NCBI RefSeq assembly: GCF_029223485.1
Contig: NZ_JARHTP010000004.1
Location: forward strand, 551,005-615,004
Origin: Streptomyces coacervatus
GTDB lineage: Bacteria; Actinomycetota; Actinomycetes; Streptomycetales; Streptomycetaceae
DNA: 64,000 nt
Direction: 5' to 3'
Shown one piece after another: positions 52,139 through 63,876 of the stretch. Position numbers and translations under genes: made by a program. Numbering within the stretch: the first letter of the stretch is position 1; every line of letters starts with the position of its first letter. Below the pieces are notes generated by a model, which was not told the origin of the DNA, did no database searches, and saw only the letters and a list, made by a program, of their open reading frames with translations.

Positions 52139-54748
52139 TCAGGCGGTCGGGCAGCCTGCGGGAGTCGCTCGGGAAGCGTCGCGGATCAAGGCCTGCTGTG
52201 CGTCGTGGACGCGCTGCGCGTCGGGCTTGAGCACCCTGCGGTCGTACGTCAGCAGGCCGTTCAGCTCGCCCTCGACGTCCGAGATCTGGGTGTAGACCGC
52301 GCCGTTGCCGCCCTTGCAGGCCAGGGCGTGCACCTCGGCGAGCTTGGCCAGGTAGTCGTCGGTGTAGGCCGTCGGGTCGACGTCGACGTACGACTGCTGC
52401 ACGGACCACGCGTGTCCCGGCACCGCGAGGCCGAGGCCGCCGTACTCGCCGCTGACCAGGGCGCGTCGGCCGTCGGGGTGGGGCGGCAGGGTGGGGCTGG
52501 GGTAGCCGTGCTCGTCCATGATGTCGCCGGTGCCGCCGTCGGCCCCGAGGTTGAGCCCCGACATGGAGTCGACCAGCCGGGTCGGGTCCCAGGCCCCCGC
52601 CTGGTCGGCGATGCGGGCCTCGTCGTACTGGCCCCAGCCCTCGTTGAAGGTGACCCACATGACGACCGACGGGCTGCTGATGTGCTGGTCGATCATCTGC
52701 TTCATCTCGCGCTCGTACTCGGCGCGGGCGTCGGCGCTCGGGTTCACCCCGGCGGTCATCGCGGGCATGTCCTGCCACACCATGAGGCCCAGCCGGTCGG
52801 CCCAGTAGAACCAGCGGTCGGGCTCGACCTTGATGTGCTTGCGCACCGCGTTGAAGCCGAGCTGTTTGTGGACCTTCAGGTCGAAGGCGAGGGCGTCGTC
52901 GGTAGGTGCGGTGTACAGGCCGTCGGGCCAGAAGCCCTGGTCGAGGGTGGCCATCATGAAGATCGGTCTGCCGTTGAGGAGGGTGCGCGGGACGCCGTTC
53001 ACCTTCTCGACGGCGATCGAGCGCATCCCGAAGTAGCTGCCGACGCGGTCGGCGCCGACCGTGACCTTCAGGTCGTAGAGGAACGGGTCGTCCGGCGACC
53101 ACAGGTGCGGGTTGTCGAGGGTGAGGGTCAGCGGGCCGCCGGTGCGGCCCCGGGCCGTGGCGACCTTGCGGTGTCCGTCGTACGCCGTCGCCGTGATCGG
53201 TACGCCGTCGCGGACGCCCTGCGCCTGGACGGTGAGGGTGCTGTGCGCGACGTCCGGGGTCAGCTTCAGGGAGTCGACATGATCGGCCGCCACCGGTTCC
53301 ATCCACACCGTCTGCCAGATGCCCGAGGTCGGTGTGTACCAGATGCCGCTCGGGTTCAGCCGCTGCTTGCCCAGCGGCGGGTTCTCGCCGGCGGCCGCGT
53401 CGGTGGGGTCGTACACACCGACGATCAGCTCCTGGGTGCGGCCGGGTTTGAGGGCGTCGGTGATGTCGGCGCCGAACTTGTCGTATCCGCCCTGGTGTTG
53501 GGCGACCTTGGTGCCGTTGACGTACACCTCGGCCCGCCAGTCGACGGCGCCGAAGTTGAGCCTGAGGCGCTTGCCGGAGCCGATGTTCCAGTCGGCGGGG
53601 ACGGTGAAGGTGCGGCGGTACCACATGCGGTCCTCGTGCCGTTCGAGGCCGGAGAGCTGGGACTCCACGGGATACGGGACGAGGATGCGCTCGGCGAGCG
53701 TCTTGCCGACCGGCGGCTGCTCCCCCGCCCGGGCCGCGGCGAACTGCCAGCGGCCGTTGAGGCCCAGCCAGTCGGTGCGGGTCAGCTGTGGGCGCGGGTA
53801 TTCGGGCAGGGCGTTGTCCGGGCCCACCTGGTCGGCCCATTTAGTGCGCAGTTCGTACGTGGAATGGTTGGGGCCGCTGCTCCAGAACTGCTTGACAACG
53901 TTGCCGTCCGCGGTGCCGAGGCCGCCGTTTCCGTCGTAGCGGACGTCGGCGGTGCCGTGCGCGGTGCCGGTCCTGTTGCCGACGACCGGTTCCTTCAGGG
54001 CGACGAGCAGCGTGCTGGGATCGGCCGGGTCCAGTGTCGCGGCCCCCAGCGGCCACTTCGCGCCGCCGATCACCGCTACGAGGTGGTCGGTCAGGCCGGC
54101 CGGGGGTGCGGCGAGGCGCTGGGCGAAGTCGAGCTTGAGGGTGCGGCCGGTGCCGGTGACCGTGGCGGCGGTGGCGCCGTTGTAGGCCCATCCGTCGGGG
54201 AGGCGGAAGGCCGACTGGGGGACGGCCTCCTTGCTGCCGCCGGGCTGGGTCCAGCGCAGGTGGAGGTTGGAGCCGCCGTAGTGCTCGAAGTACTCGACCT
54301 TGATGTCGTAGGCCCTGCCCGCGGTCAACTCGACCGGCTCACCGGTCTGTTCGTGGTCCCAGTCGTCCACCCAGTGGTCGATGACGATCTTCCCGTCGAT
54401 CCACAGCCGGAAGCCGTTGTCGCCGATGATCGAGAAGGTGTGGGGCCCTGTCTTCTCCGGGACGATCTTTCCGGTCCAGCGGACGCTGACGTCGTCCGAC
54501 TGCCCGGTGGTGAAGGCAAGGCGCGGCTCCAGGTTGTCGAAGTCGAGGTTCGGGTCGAAGCCGGTGGCCTTGAGCTGGTCGAAGTCGAAGGCGCCGGGGG
54601 CGGACTGGGTGTAGTACTCGCCCTTCAGGCCGTGGATCTCGACAGGGTCGTCGGCGGCGGTCGCGGTAGGGGCGGTGGCGAGTCCGGCGGCGCCGAGGGC
54701 CGCGGCGAGCAGTAAGGCGAGTCGGTCTCTGAGGCGTCTGATGCGCAC
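52139..54748 (-). CDS. GH2 beta-glycosidase with PA14 domain, exported
   Basis: An 869-residue secreted protein: Sec signal (cleavage near ATA), PA14 domain at about 38-165 (GLKGEYYTQS, FSIIGDNGFRLWIDGK, YGGSNLHLRW), a linker domain, then GH2 sugar-binding, Ig-like and barrel domains. Acid/base Glu lies in WVTFNEGWGQYD and the nucleophile Glu in SGEYGGLG. Without a close comparison I cannot choose between beta-galactosidase, beta-mannosidase and beta-glucuronidase. With GH92 as operon partner, a role on N-glycan beta-hexose ends is likely. Confidence 0.9.
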   Translation of the reverse strand: MRIRRLRDRLALLLAAALGAAGLATAPTATAADDPVEIHGLKGEYYTQSAPGAFDFDQLKATGFDPNLDFDNLEPRLAFTTGQSDDVSVRWTGKIVPEKTGPHTFSIIGDNGFRLWIDGKIVIDHWVDDWDHEQTGEPVELTAGRAYDIKVEYFEHYGGSNLHLRWTQPGGSKEAVPQSAFRLPDGWAYNGATAATVTGTGRTLKLDFAQRLAAPPAGLTDHLVAVIGGAKWPLGAATLDPADPSTLLVALKEPVVGNRTGTAHGTADVRYDGNGGLGTADGNVVKQFWSSGPNHSTYELRTKWADQVGPDNALPEYPRPQLTRTDWLGLNGRWQFAAARAGEQPPVGKTLAERILVPYPVESQLSGLERHEDRMWYRRTFTVPADWNIGSGKRLRLNFGAVDWRAEVYVNGTKVAQHQGGYDKFGADITDALKPGRTQELIVGVYDPTDAAAGENPPLGKQRLNPSGIWYTPTSGIWQTVWMEPVAADHVDSLKLTPDVAHSTLTVQAQGVRDGVPITATAYDGHRKVATARGRTGGPLTLTLDNPHLWSPDDPFLYDLKVTVGADRVGSYFGMRSIAVEKVNGVPRTLLNGRPIFMMATLDQGFWPDGLYTAPTDDALAFDLKVHKQLGFNAVRKHIKVEPDRWFYWADRLGLMVWQDMPAMTAGVNPSADARAEYEREMKQMIDQHISSPSVVMWVTFNEGWGQYDEARIADQAGAWDPTRLVDSMSGLNLGADGGTGDIMDEHGYPSPTLPPHPDGRRALVSGEYGGLGLAVPGHAWSVQQSYVDVDPTAYTDDYLAKLAEVHALACKGGNGAVYTQISDVEGELNGLLTYDRRVLKPDAQRVHDAQQALIRDASRATPAGCPTA

Positions 54749-54756
54749 GGAACCTC

Positions 54757-54828
54757 CATAACAACGTTGTCATGGACAGCAGTTGGCATGACAACACGGA
54801 TTCCGCATTCCGTCCAGGGACATGACAA
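54757..54828. promoter_or_regulatory. Operator with ACAACGTTGT palindrome and extra half-sites
   Basis: Just upstream of the GH2 start lies an 18-bp near-perfect palindrome around ACAACGTTGT (54757-54774, 16 of 18 positions symmetric, half-site CATRACAAC). Half-sites CATGACAAC (54787-54795) and CATGACAA (54821-54828) follow in the direct orientation. TGACAACGTTGTCA-like sites are typical for LacI-type regulators. No regulator gene is adjacent. Confidence 0.65.
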
Positions 54829-54907
54829 GTTCCAGCGGATGCCGTTCCCCTGGCCGGCGCGGAGGATGGGCAGGAGAGCCCACCTCGGCGGAGAGAAGGC
54901 GACGAAG

Positions 54908-55294
54908 ATGCCGAAGGTTTCCAGGGACACGGCCACCGAGGGCGGCGACTACGGCCCGGTCGTGGACCGCTCCGAGGAGTTCGACGACTACACGGTCGAC
55001 TTCCTGACGTTCCGCGAGGACATCGACCACCGGCCGCTGCTCAAGGGACTGCCCGACGACCGGTGCCAGTGCCCGCACTGGGGCTATGTCTTCAAGGGCG
55101 AGCTGACTTTCCACTACGCGGATCACGACGAGACCTACCAGAGCGGGGACGCGTTCTACGCCCCGCCCGGCCATGTGCCCGTCCACACCGAGCCGGGCAG
55201 CGAGTATCTGCAGATCAGCCCGAAGGACGAGCTGCGCAAGACCAGCGAGGTGATCATGAAGAACTTCGAGTCGATGCGGCCGCCCGGCGCCTAG
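54908..55294 (+). CDS. Cupin-domain protein
   Basis: The ATG at 54908 ([13 protein letters not shown]) is preceded by GGAGAGAAGG; 128 residues. A single cupin barrel is visible: [39 protein letters not shown] with metal-type His residues. Ligand or reaction unknown. Its stop overlaps the glgC stop by 4 bp (convergent). Confidence 0.85.
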   Translation: MPKVSRDTATEGGDYGPVVDRSEEFDDYTVDFLTFREDIDHRPLLKGLPDDRCQCPHWGYVFKGELTFHYADHDETYQSGDAFYAPPGHVPVHTEPGSEYLQISPKDELRKTSEVIMKNFESMRPPGA

Positions 55295-56511
55295 GTGACG
55301 ATCTGCCCCTTCCCCAGCGCGATCACTCCGCCCTTGGAGACGGTGTACAGCTCCGCGTCCCGCTCCGGGTTGACGCCTATCGTCGCGCCCGGCGGTACCT
55401 CGACGTTCTTGTCCAGCACCGCCCCGCGCACGACCGCGCCCCGGCCTATGTGGACGTTGTCATGCAGGATCGAGCCCTGGACGACGGCGCCCGGGTCGAC
55501 CCTGACGCCGGGGGACAGCACGGACCGGGTGACCTGGCCCCGGATCAGGCAGCCGGCGCTGATGATCGACTCGCTGGCCATGCCGCCCGCGTTGAAGCGG
55601 GCCGGGGAGAGCTGGTTGGAGTGGGTGTAGATGGGCCACTGCCGGTTGTAGAGGTTGAAGGCGGGGCGCTCGGCGATCAGGTCCATATGGGCGTCGAAGT
55701 ACGCGTCGAGGGTGCCGACGTCGCGCCAGTAGCCGCGGTCGCCATTGGTCTCGCCGGGCACGTGGTTGGCGCTGAAGTCGTACAGCTGGGCCTCGCCGCG
55801 GTCGGTGAGCTGGGGCAGGATCGAGCCGCCCATGTCGTGGATGGAGTGCTCGTCCTCGGCGTCCCGCTGCAGCGACTCGATCAGGGCCTTGGTGGTGAAG
55901 ATGTAGTTGCCCATCGAGGCGAAGACCGTCTCCGGGTCGTCCGCGAGGCCGGGCGGGTCGGCGGGCTTCTCCAGGAAGCGTTCGACCGTCAGGCCGTCCG
56001 AGCCCGGGGTGATCACACCGAACTGCGAGGACTCGGAGCGCGGGACGCGGATGCCCGCGACCGTGACGCCCGCGCCGCTCTCGATGTGCTGGGCGAGCAT
56101 CTGGCGGGGGTCCATGCGGTAGACGTGGTCGGCGCCGAACACCACCACGTACTCGGGCCCTTCGTCGTGCACGAGGTTCAGCGACTGCAGCAGCGCGTCG
56201 GCGCTGCCCAGGTACCAGCGCGGGCCGAGCCGCTGCTGGGCCGGGACCGGGGTGACGTAGTTGCCGAGCAGGCTGGACATCCGCCAGGTGGTGGTGATGT
56301 GCCGGTCCAGCGAGTGCGACTTGTACTGCGTGAGGACGCAGATGCGCAGGATGTCGCCGTTGACGAGGTTGGACAGGACGAAGTCGACGAGGCGGTATGT
56401 GCCGCCGAAGGTGACCGCTGGTTTCGCGCGGTCCGCTGTCAGGGGCATCAGGCGTTTGCCTTCTCCGCCCGCCAGTACGATCCCGAGCACCGAAGGTCCG
56501 CCACGACGCAT
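55291..56511 (-). CDS. glgC: Glucose-1-phosphate adenylyltransferase GlgC
   Basis: The ATG at 56511 ([10 protein letters not shown]) has GAGGGGAG 6 nt upstream; 406 residues. Signature motifs of ADP-glucose pyrophosphorylase are present: [30 protein letters not shown] (described in parts), [13 protein letters not shown] and the left-handed beta-helix C-terminus with hexad repeats ([19 protein letters not shown]). It makes ADP-glucose for glycogen, or for maltose-1-phosphate in the GlgE route. It lies downstream of the GlgA-type gene on the same strand. Confidence 0.96.
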   Translation of the reverse strand: MRRGGPSVLGIVLAGGEGKRLMPLTADRAKPAVTFGGTYRLVDFVLSNLVNGDILRICVLTQYKSHSLDRHITTTWRMSSLLGNYVTPVPAQQRLGPRWYLGSADALLQSLNLVHDEGPEYVVVFGADHVYRMDPRQMLAQHIESGAGVTVAGIRVPRSESSQFGVITPGSDGLTVERFLEKPADPPGLADDPETVFASMGNYIFTTKALIESLQRDAEDEHSIHDMGGSILPQLTDRGEAQLYDFSANHVPGETNGDRGYWRDVGTLDAYFDAHMDLIAERPAFNLYNRQWPIYTHSNQLSPARFNAGGMASESIISAGCLIRGQVTRSVLSPGVRVDPGAVVQGSILHDNVHIGRGAVVRGAVLDKNVEVPPGATIGVNPERDAELYTVSKGGVIALGKGQIVT

Positions 56512-56601
56512 GGCCGCTCCCCTCACCGTGGTTGATCCATGCCTGCCCCTGCACGGGGCACAGTAAGCCTGTTCGAGGCGCTCCCGGCCGATCTGTCTGT
56601 G

Positions 56602-57753
56602 CTATTCCTGTTTGAGGATCTCCTCGTACAGCCGGACCGTGCGCCGGGCGACCGCGTCCCAGCCGAACTCCCCCACCGCACGCTCCCGGCCGGCCTCGCC
56701 CATCTGCCGGGCGGCCTCCGGGTCACCGGTCACCGAGTCCAGCGCCCGCGCGAGGCCCGCCTCGAAGTCGTCGTCCACGTCGACGAGCAGGCCCGTCTTG
56801 CCGTCGTCCACGACCTCGGGGATGCCGCCGACCCGGGAGGCCACGACGGGTGTCCCGCAGGCCATCGCCTCGAGGTTGACGATGCCGAGCGGTTCGTACA
56901 CCGACGGGCAGACGAACGCGGCGGCGTGTGTGAGGAGTTGGATCACCTCGGGACGCGGCAGCATCTGCGGGATCCAGTGCACGCCCTCGCGGACGCGGCT
57001 CAGCTCCTGATAGAGATCGCGGAACTCCCGGTCGATCTCCGGCGTGTCCGGCGCCCCGGCACACAGCACGACCTGCACGCCCGGATCGATGTCCCGCACG
57101 GCCCGCAGCAGATGGGGCACGCCCTTCTGGCGGGTGATGCGGCCGACGAACAGGATGTACGGACGGCCGGTGTCGAGGCCGATTCGGTCCAGCACGTCGG
57201 TGCCGTGGTCCGGTCGGTAGAGCGTGGTGTCGATGCCGTTGTGCACGACCTGGACCTTGGCCGCGTCCAGCGTCGGATAGCAGGTGAGGATGTCCTCGCG
57301 CATGGCCCCGGAGACGGCGATCACGGCGTCGGCGCTCTCGATCGCGGTGCGCTCGGCCCAGCTGGAGAGGGCGTATCCGCCGCCGAGTTGCTCGGCCTTC
57401 CAGGGGCGCAGTGGCTCCAGGGAGTGCGCGGTCATCACATGCGGTATGCCGTACAGCAGCTTGCCGAAGTGGCCGGCGAGGTTGGCGTACCAGGTGTGGG
57501 AGTGCACGAGCTCGCGGCCTTCGAGGCCGGCGGCCATCGCGAGGTCCACGGAGAAGGTGCGCAGCGCGTCGTTGGCGGTGTCGAGGGCGGCCCAGGAGCG
57601 GTGGCGTACGACGCCCACTCCGCGGCCCTCGCCCCAGCAGTGCACCTCGAGGTCGACCAGGGAGTTCAACTCCCGGGCGAGGAACTCGACATGGACGCCC
57701 GCACCGCCGTACACATCCGGGGGGTACTCCCGGGTCAGCAGTCCCACTCGCAC
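56602..57753 (-). CDS. glgA: Glycogen synthase-type GT4 glycosyltransferase (GlgA/GlgM)
   Basis: I placed the start at the GTG at 57753, giving the family-typical MRVGLLTREYPP after a GGGGG 6 nt upstream. An ATG at 57789, coupled to the FhuF stop, is the alternative. The 383-residue product has GT4 motifs: GGAGVHVEFLARE, VMTAHSLEPLRPWK, LFVGRITRQKGV, and EPLGIVNLEAMACGTPVV with the donor-binding Glu. In actinobacteria this protein uses ADP-glucose from GlgC to make maltose-1-phosphate or to elongate glucan. It sits in the order FhuF-glgA-glgC on the minus strand. Confidence 0.92.
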   Translation of the reverse strand: MRVGLLTREYPPDVYGGAGVHVEFLARELNSLVDLEVHCWGEGRGVGVVRHRSWAALDTANDALRTFSVDLAMAAGLEGRELVHSHTWYANLAGHFGKLLYGIPHVMTAHSLEPLRPWKAEQLGGGYALSSWAERTAIESADAVIAVSGAMREDILTCYPTLDAAKVQVVHNGIDTTLYRPDHGTDVLDRIGLDTGRPYILFVGRITRQKGVPHLLRAVRDIDPGVQVVLCAGAPDTPEIDREFRDLYQELSRVREGVHWIPQMLPRPEVIQLLTHAAAFVCPSVYEPLGIVNLEAMACGTPVVASRVGGIPEVVDDGKTGLLVDVDDDFEAGLARALDSVTGDPEAARQMGEAGRERAVGEFGWDAVARRTVRLYEEILKQE

Positions 57754-57791
57754 CCGCAACCCCCAGCTCTCGGCGACCGGTTCCCTCATGG

Positions 57792-58529
57792 TCACCCAGA
57801 TGCGCCGCGCGCGGAAGAGCGCGGCGGTCGTAGGAAGCAACAGTCACCGCACACTCCCCCGCCGGGCACCCGGTAGTAGAGGCAGCAGCTGCGGCGCCGG
57901 AAGGCGGTACCGGTGAGGGTGCCGGCGCCGGCCAGGAGGGGGTGGGCGAGGAGTTCGGCGGCGAGGGTACGGGTGCGGGTGGCGGCCTCGGTACGGCCGA
58001 GCGGACCTGCCCAGTGGTCCAGCTGGCGGGCGGCTCCCGCCAGCGCGGAGGCCGCGTTGCCCCACAGCAGGCCGGGCGCGATCCGGTAGTGCGCCCGCAG
58101 GGCCGTCGCCAGCGGGGCGAGGTGGCCGTGCAGGACGACATCGGCGACGGTCGCGGAGTCCGCGGGCAGCGGGCGCACCTCGGAGAGCCACAGGTCGCCG
58201 GGGGCGGAGGCGTCGGGGTCCCAGTGCAGCAGCCCGGGGTCGAGGTCGGGCACGCGGCCGTAGACCGCGGCACAGCCGAGCATCACCGACCAGAGCCGGG
58301 CCGCCAGCCCCTGCTGGGCCACGGAGGCGGCGATCCGCAACTCGGGGGCACGGAGGGCGTTCGCCACCTTTTCAACCCGAAAAGTAATAGCATTTCCGTA
58401 CACATCCGAAGACCGGTTCTCGTACACGCGAGCGAGCGTCGGTAGTGGCGTGCGCGGCGCTCCGCCCGTCCGTAGTACGAAAAAGCCGCCGAGCGGTCCG
58501 AGGGCGGCGAGATCCTGTTCGAGGTCCAC
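57792..58529 (-). CDS. FhuF-like (2Fe-2S)-binding protein
   Basis: The C-terminus has the FhuF four-cysteine iron-sulfur motif RRSCCLYY followed by CGDCCF. Upstream come RIAASVAQQGLAARLWSVMLG, LLWGNAASALAGAARQL and an N-terminal DLEQDLAALGPLGGFFVL. I set the start at a GTG at 58529 from family length (245 residues); no strong RBS precedes it, so the start is uncertain and the message may be leaderless. FhuF proteins reduce ferric siderophores in the cytosol. The frame stays open far upstream, but without family similarity there. Confidence 0.8.
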   Translation of the reverse strand: MDLEQDLAALGPLGGFFVLRTGGAPRTPLPTLARVYENRSSDVYGNAITFRVEKVANALRAPELRIAASVAQQGLAARLWSVMLGCAAVYGRVPDLDPGLLHWDPDASAPGDLWLSEVRPLPADSATVADVVLHGHLAPLATALRAHYRIAPGLLWGNAASALAGAARQLDHWAGPLGRTEAATRTRTLAAELLAHPLLAGAGTLTGTAFRRRSCCLYYRVPGGGVCGDCCFLRPPRSSARGASG

Positions 58530-58757
58530 GAGGAGCAGTAGTACCAAGCTCCCTAGGGGTTGCCCCTGGGGGGCCTCCACCCCGTGTCGCCCACCTTGGG
58601 GAGGACGGCGCCCGATTCGTACTCCATCGGCAGTAGGACCCATTGCCTGCTCAGGGACGACGACGGGAACAGATCGACAAGGCATCGTGTTGGCTATGAA
58701 GGCCGACCGTTCGTCGCGCAGGGCGCAGCGCCCCCGCCACACGCAGAGGAGCAGCAC

Positions 58758-61074
<2,317 letters not shown>

Positions 61075-61086
61075 TCAGGAGGGCCA

Positions 61087-61116
61087 AAAGTAAGCGCCCC
61101 GAACAGGCCATGACAA
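61087..61116 (-). promoter_or_regulatory. Candidate vegetative promoter of the Rpf-LysM-M23 gene
   Basis: Minus-strand TTGTCA (61116-61111) and TACTTT (61092-61087) are spaced by 18 bp, 33 bp upstream of the chosen start. Both hexamers are close to the HrdB consensus. I do not see the ydaO-type riboswitch known upstream of rpfA in this 261-bp gap. Confidence 0.6.
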
Positions 61117-61332
61117 GACAGCAATTCGGCCGCACTGTCCCTCAAGGAAACAGGAATACGCCGCAGTTGCAGAAATGCTGAGGCAGGTGGGGTCGGTCGT
61201 GCGTATCTGCCTGCGGAACGTCGGGCACCCCGGACATGCGCCCGGCGTACCGGCAAGTCAGGATGGTCGGTGGGGCGATACTGACGTGCACGACCGGCAC
61301 CACCGATACCGGATCCTTTAGGAGCCAACCGA

Positions 61333-62772
61333 ATGAGCAACTCAGCCCAGATCGGCGTCACGGGACTCGCGGTCATGGGCCGCAATCTCGCCCGCAACTT
61401 CGCGCGCAACGGCTACACGGTCGCGCTGCACAACCGGACGGCGGCGCGCACGCACGCCCTGGTGGAGGAGTTCGGGCACGAGGGCGACTTCGTCGCGGCG
61501 GAGACCGCCAAGGAGTTCGTGGCGGCGCTGGAGCGGCCGCGGCGGCTGGTCATCATGGTCAAGGCGGGCGGTCCGACGGACGCGGTGATCGACGAGTTCG
61601 CGCCGCTCCTGGAGCCCGGCGACATGATCATCGACGGCGGCAACGCGCACTTCGCGGACACCCGCCGCCGCGAGAAGGCGCTGCGCGAACAGGGCATCCA
61701 CTTCGTCGGCATGGGCGTCTCCGGCGGCGAGGAGGGCGCGCTGAACGGGCCGAGCATCATGCCGGGCGGCCCCAAGGAGTCGTACGACTCGCTCGGCCCG
61801 ATGCTGGAGAAGATCTCCGCGAAGGCGCAGGACGGCGCGCCCTGTGTGACGCACGTGGGTCCCGACGGTGCCGGGCACTTCGTGAAGATGGTCCACAACG
61901 GCATCGAGTACGCCGACATGCAGCTGATCGGCGAGGCGTACCAGCTGCTGCGGGACGTGGCCGGATACTCCCCCGCGCAGATCGCCGAGATCTTCCGCAC
62001 CTGGAACACGGGCCGGCTGGACTCCTATCTGATCGAGATCACGGCCGAGGTGCTGTCCCATGTGGACGCGGCGACGGGCAAGCCGTTCGTGGACGTGGTG
62101 GTGGACCAGGCGGAGCAGAAGGGCACCGGCCGCTGGACCGTCCAGATCGCCCTCGACCTGGGCGTTCCGGTGTCCGGGATCGCGGAGGCGGTCTTCGCCC
62201 GCTCCCTGTCGGGTCACGCGGCGCTGCGTGAGGCCTCGCGCGGGCTGGCCGGCCCGAAGGCGTCCCCGCTGTCCGAGTCGGAGGCCGCGGCCTTCGCGGA
62301 CCGCGTGGAGCAGGCCCTCTACGCCTCGAAGATCGTGTCGTACACGCAGGGCTTCCACGAGATCCAGGCGGGCAGCGACGAGTACGACTGGGACATCGAC
62401 CTGGGCGCCGTCTCCGCGATCTGGCGCGGCGGCTGCATCATCCGCGCGGCCTTCCTGGACCGCATCCGGGCCGCGTACGACGCCCGGGCCGACCTGCCGA
62501 GCCTGCTGTCCGACGACGCGTTCGCGCGCGAGATCGCGGACGCCCAGGACGACTGGCGCGAGGTCATCATCGCCGCCACCCGCCAGGGCGTCCCGACCCC
62601 CGGCTTCGCCGCGGCCCTCGCCTACTACGACGCCCTGCGCGCGGAACGGCTGCCTGCCGCGCTGACGCAGGGGCAGCGCGACTTCTTCGGGGCGCACACG
62701 TACCGGCGCACGGACCGGGACGGGGCGTTCCACACGCTGTGGGGCGGGGATCGGTCGGAGGTCTCCGCGTAG
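61333..62772 (+). CDS. gnd: 6-phosphogluconate dehydrogenase (decarboxylating)
   Basis: ATG at 61333 with AGGAG 8 nt upstream; 479 residues, full length. Motifs: GVTGLAVMGRNLARN for the cofactor, HNRTAAR after strand 2 (NADP-type), MVKAGGPTD, GMGVSGGEEGAL, HFVKMVHNGIEY, and the C-terminal YFGAHTY-like DFFGAHTYRRTDRDG. It produces ribulose-5-phosphate and NADPH in the pentose phosphate pathway. Stands alone between divergent rpf and a downstream terminator. Confidence 0.97.
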   Translation: MSNSAQIGVTGLAVMGRNLARNFARNGYTVALHNRTAARTHALVEEFGHEGDFVAAETAKEFVAALERPRRLVIMVKAGGPTDAVIDEFAPLLEPGDMIIDGGNAHFADTRRREKALREQGIHFVGMGVSGGEEGALNGPSIMPGGPKESYDSLGPMLEKISAKAQDGAPCVTHVGPDGAGHFVKMVHNGIEYADMQLIGEAYQLLRDVAGYSPAQIAEIFRTWNTGRLDSYLIEITAEVLSHVDAATGKPFVDVVVDQAEQKGTGRWTVQIALDLGVPVSGIAEAVFARSLSGHAALREASRGLAGPKASPLSESEAAAFADRVEQALYASKIVSYTQGFHEIQAGSDEYDWDIDLGAVSAIWRGGCIIRAAFLDRIRAAYDARADLPSLLSDDAFAREIADAQDDWREVIIAATRQGVPTPGFAAALAYYDALRAERLPAALTQGQRDFFGAHTYRRTDRDGAFHTLWGGDRSEVSA

Positions 62773-62814
62773 CGCTCCGCTGGATGCAGCGGTGATTGAA
62801 ACCGCGGGCCGGTG

Positions 62815-62861
62815 GGGGCTGGTCGCGCCCACGCGGCGGAGCCGCACATTGATGCAGCCCC
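62815..62861. repeat. Structured intergenic repeat element (nested hairpins)
   Basis: GGGGCTG (62815-62821) pairs with CAGCCCC (62855-62861) around an inner hairpin GCGGC-gga-GCCGC (62833-62845). From memory, near-identical text (CGCCCACGCGGCGGAGCCGCA) recurs between genes of many Streptomyces genomes. Only one copy is in this window, so the repeat status rests on that recollection. Confidence 0.6.
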
Positions 62862-62882
62862 GCGCCCCTTACGGGGCGCGGG
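62859..62882. terminator. Terminator between gnd and the LLM oxidoreductase
   Basis: A perfect 10-bp GC stem (62859-62868 with 62873-62882) with a TTAC loop lies 86 bp past the gnd stop and 15 bp past the convergent LLM stop. It can serve both genes and overlaps the repeat element by 3 bp. Confidence 0.75.
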
Positions 62883-62897
62883 ATCCCACCGGGCCGC

Positions 62898-63813
62898 TCA
62901 GCCGGCCGCCAGTTCTCCAAGCAGTCTCCACGTTCGGTGCTGGTCCTCCGGGCCGCCCAGATCCGTCGCGGTGAACACCACCTCCGTCGCGCCGGCCTCG
63001 CGGTAGCGGCGCACCTCGGCCGCGACGGTCTCCTCGTCGCCGATGACCGCCACGTCGGCGGCGCGGGTGGCGCCGGAGAGGCCGATGACGCGCTGGAAGG
63101 AGGGGAACTGCTCGTAGAACGCGAGCCTTTCGGTCGCGGTCTGCCGTACGGCCTCGACATCGGCGGTGACCACGCCGGGCACGAACGCGACGATCCTCGG
63201 TGCCGGGCGGCCCGCCGCCTCGGCCGCCGCGGTGACGGCCGGCACGATGTGCTCGGCGAGGGCGCGCGGACCGGCCAGCAACGGCAGGATGCCGTCCGCC
63301 AGTTCGCCGGAGGCGCGCAGGGCCTGCGGCGCCATGGCGGCCACCAGCAGCGGCACCGGCGGTTCGGCGCCCGGCACCGCGGCCGGCAGCGGTGTGGTGG
63401 CGGTCAGCAGTTCTCCGTGGAAGTCGGCGCTGCCCGTTTCGACGAGCCGGCGCAGGGCGGTGAGGAACTCGCGGAGCCGGGCGATGGGGCGCTCGTAGGG
63501 GACCGAAGCCGGTCTCCGTCAGGTGCTTGGTGCCGAGCGCGAGTCCGAGGTGGTAGCGGCCGCCGGTGGCGGCCTGGGCCGTCTGGGCCTGACTGGCGAC
63601 CAGCAGCGGATGCCGGCCGAAGACGGGGATCGCGGCGGTCCCGACGTGCAGTCCGGGCACCTCACGGCCGACGATCGCGGCGAGCGAGGGCGAGTCGTAC
63701 GCGAAGGTCTGCCCGAACCACACGGAGCGCAGGCCGGCCTCATGGGCCTCCCGTGCGAGCTGCACCGTGGGATCGATCCGGTTCTGGAGAGCGAGCGCTA
63801 CGCCAAGGGTCAT
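62898..63813 (-). pseudogene. LLM-class flavin oxidoreductase with +1 frameshift
   Basis: The ATG at 63813 opens an F420/FMN-type luciferase-like monooxygenase (RIDPTVQLAREAHEAGL, SVWFGQTFAYD, GTAAIPVFGRHP, GGRYHLGLALGTKHLTETGFG). Near 63500 the frame must shift by one base to continue with PYERPIARLREFLTALRRL and then VPLLVAAMAPQALRASGEL, AFVPGVVTAD and WRLLGELAAG. The break falls in a GGGG run (63498-63501). Removing one base restores a full-length protein of about 304 residues. It is a true recent pseudogene or a sequencing error; codon use is normal on both sides. Confidence 0.85.
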
Positions 63814-63876
63814 ACACGCGACAACCGGCCTGCCCGGAACCTCAATTCCCGCCTGCGTAAGGCAAGTTGGCGGTGT

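Noticed and set aside
63480..63520. Programmed frameshift in the LLM gene
   Set aside because: No slippery heptamer with a downstream stem is seen, and LLM proteins are not known to use recoding. A mutation or sequencing error is simpler.
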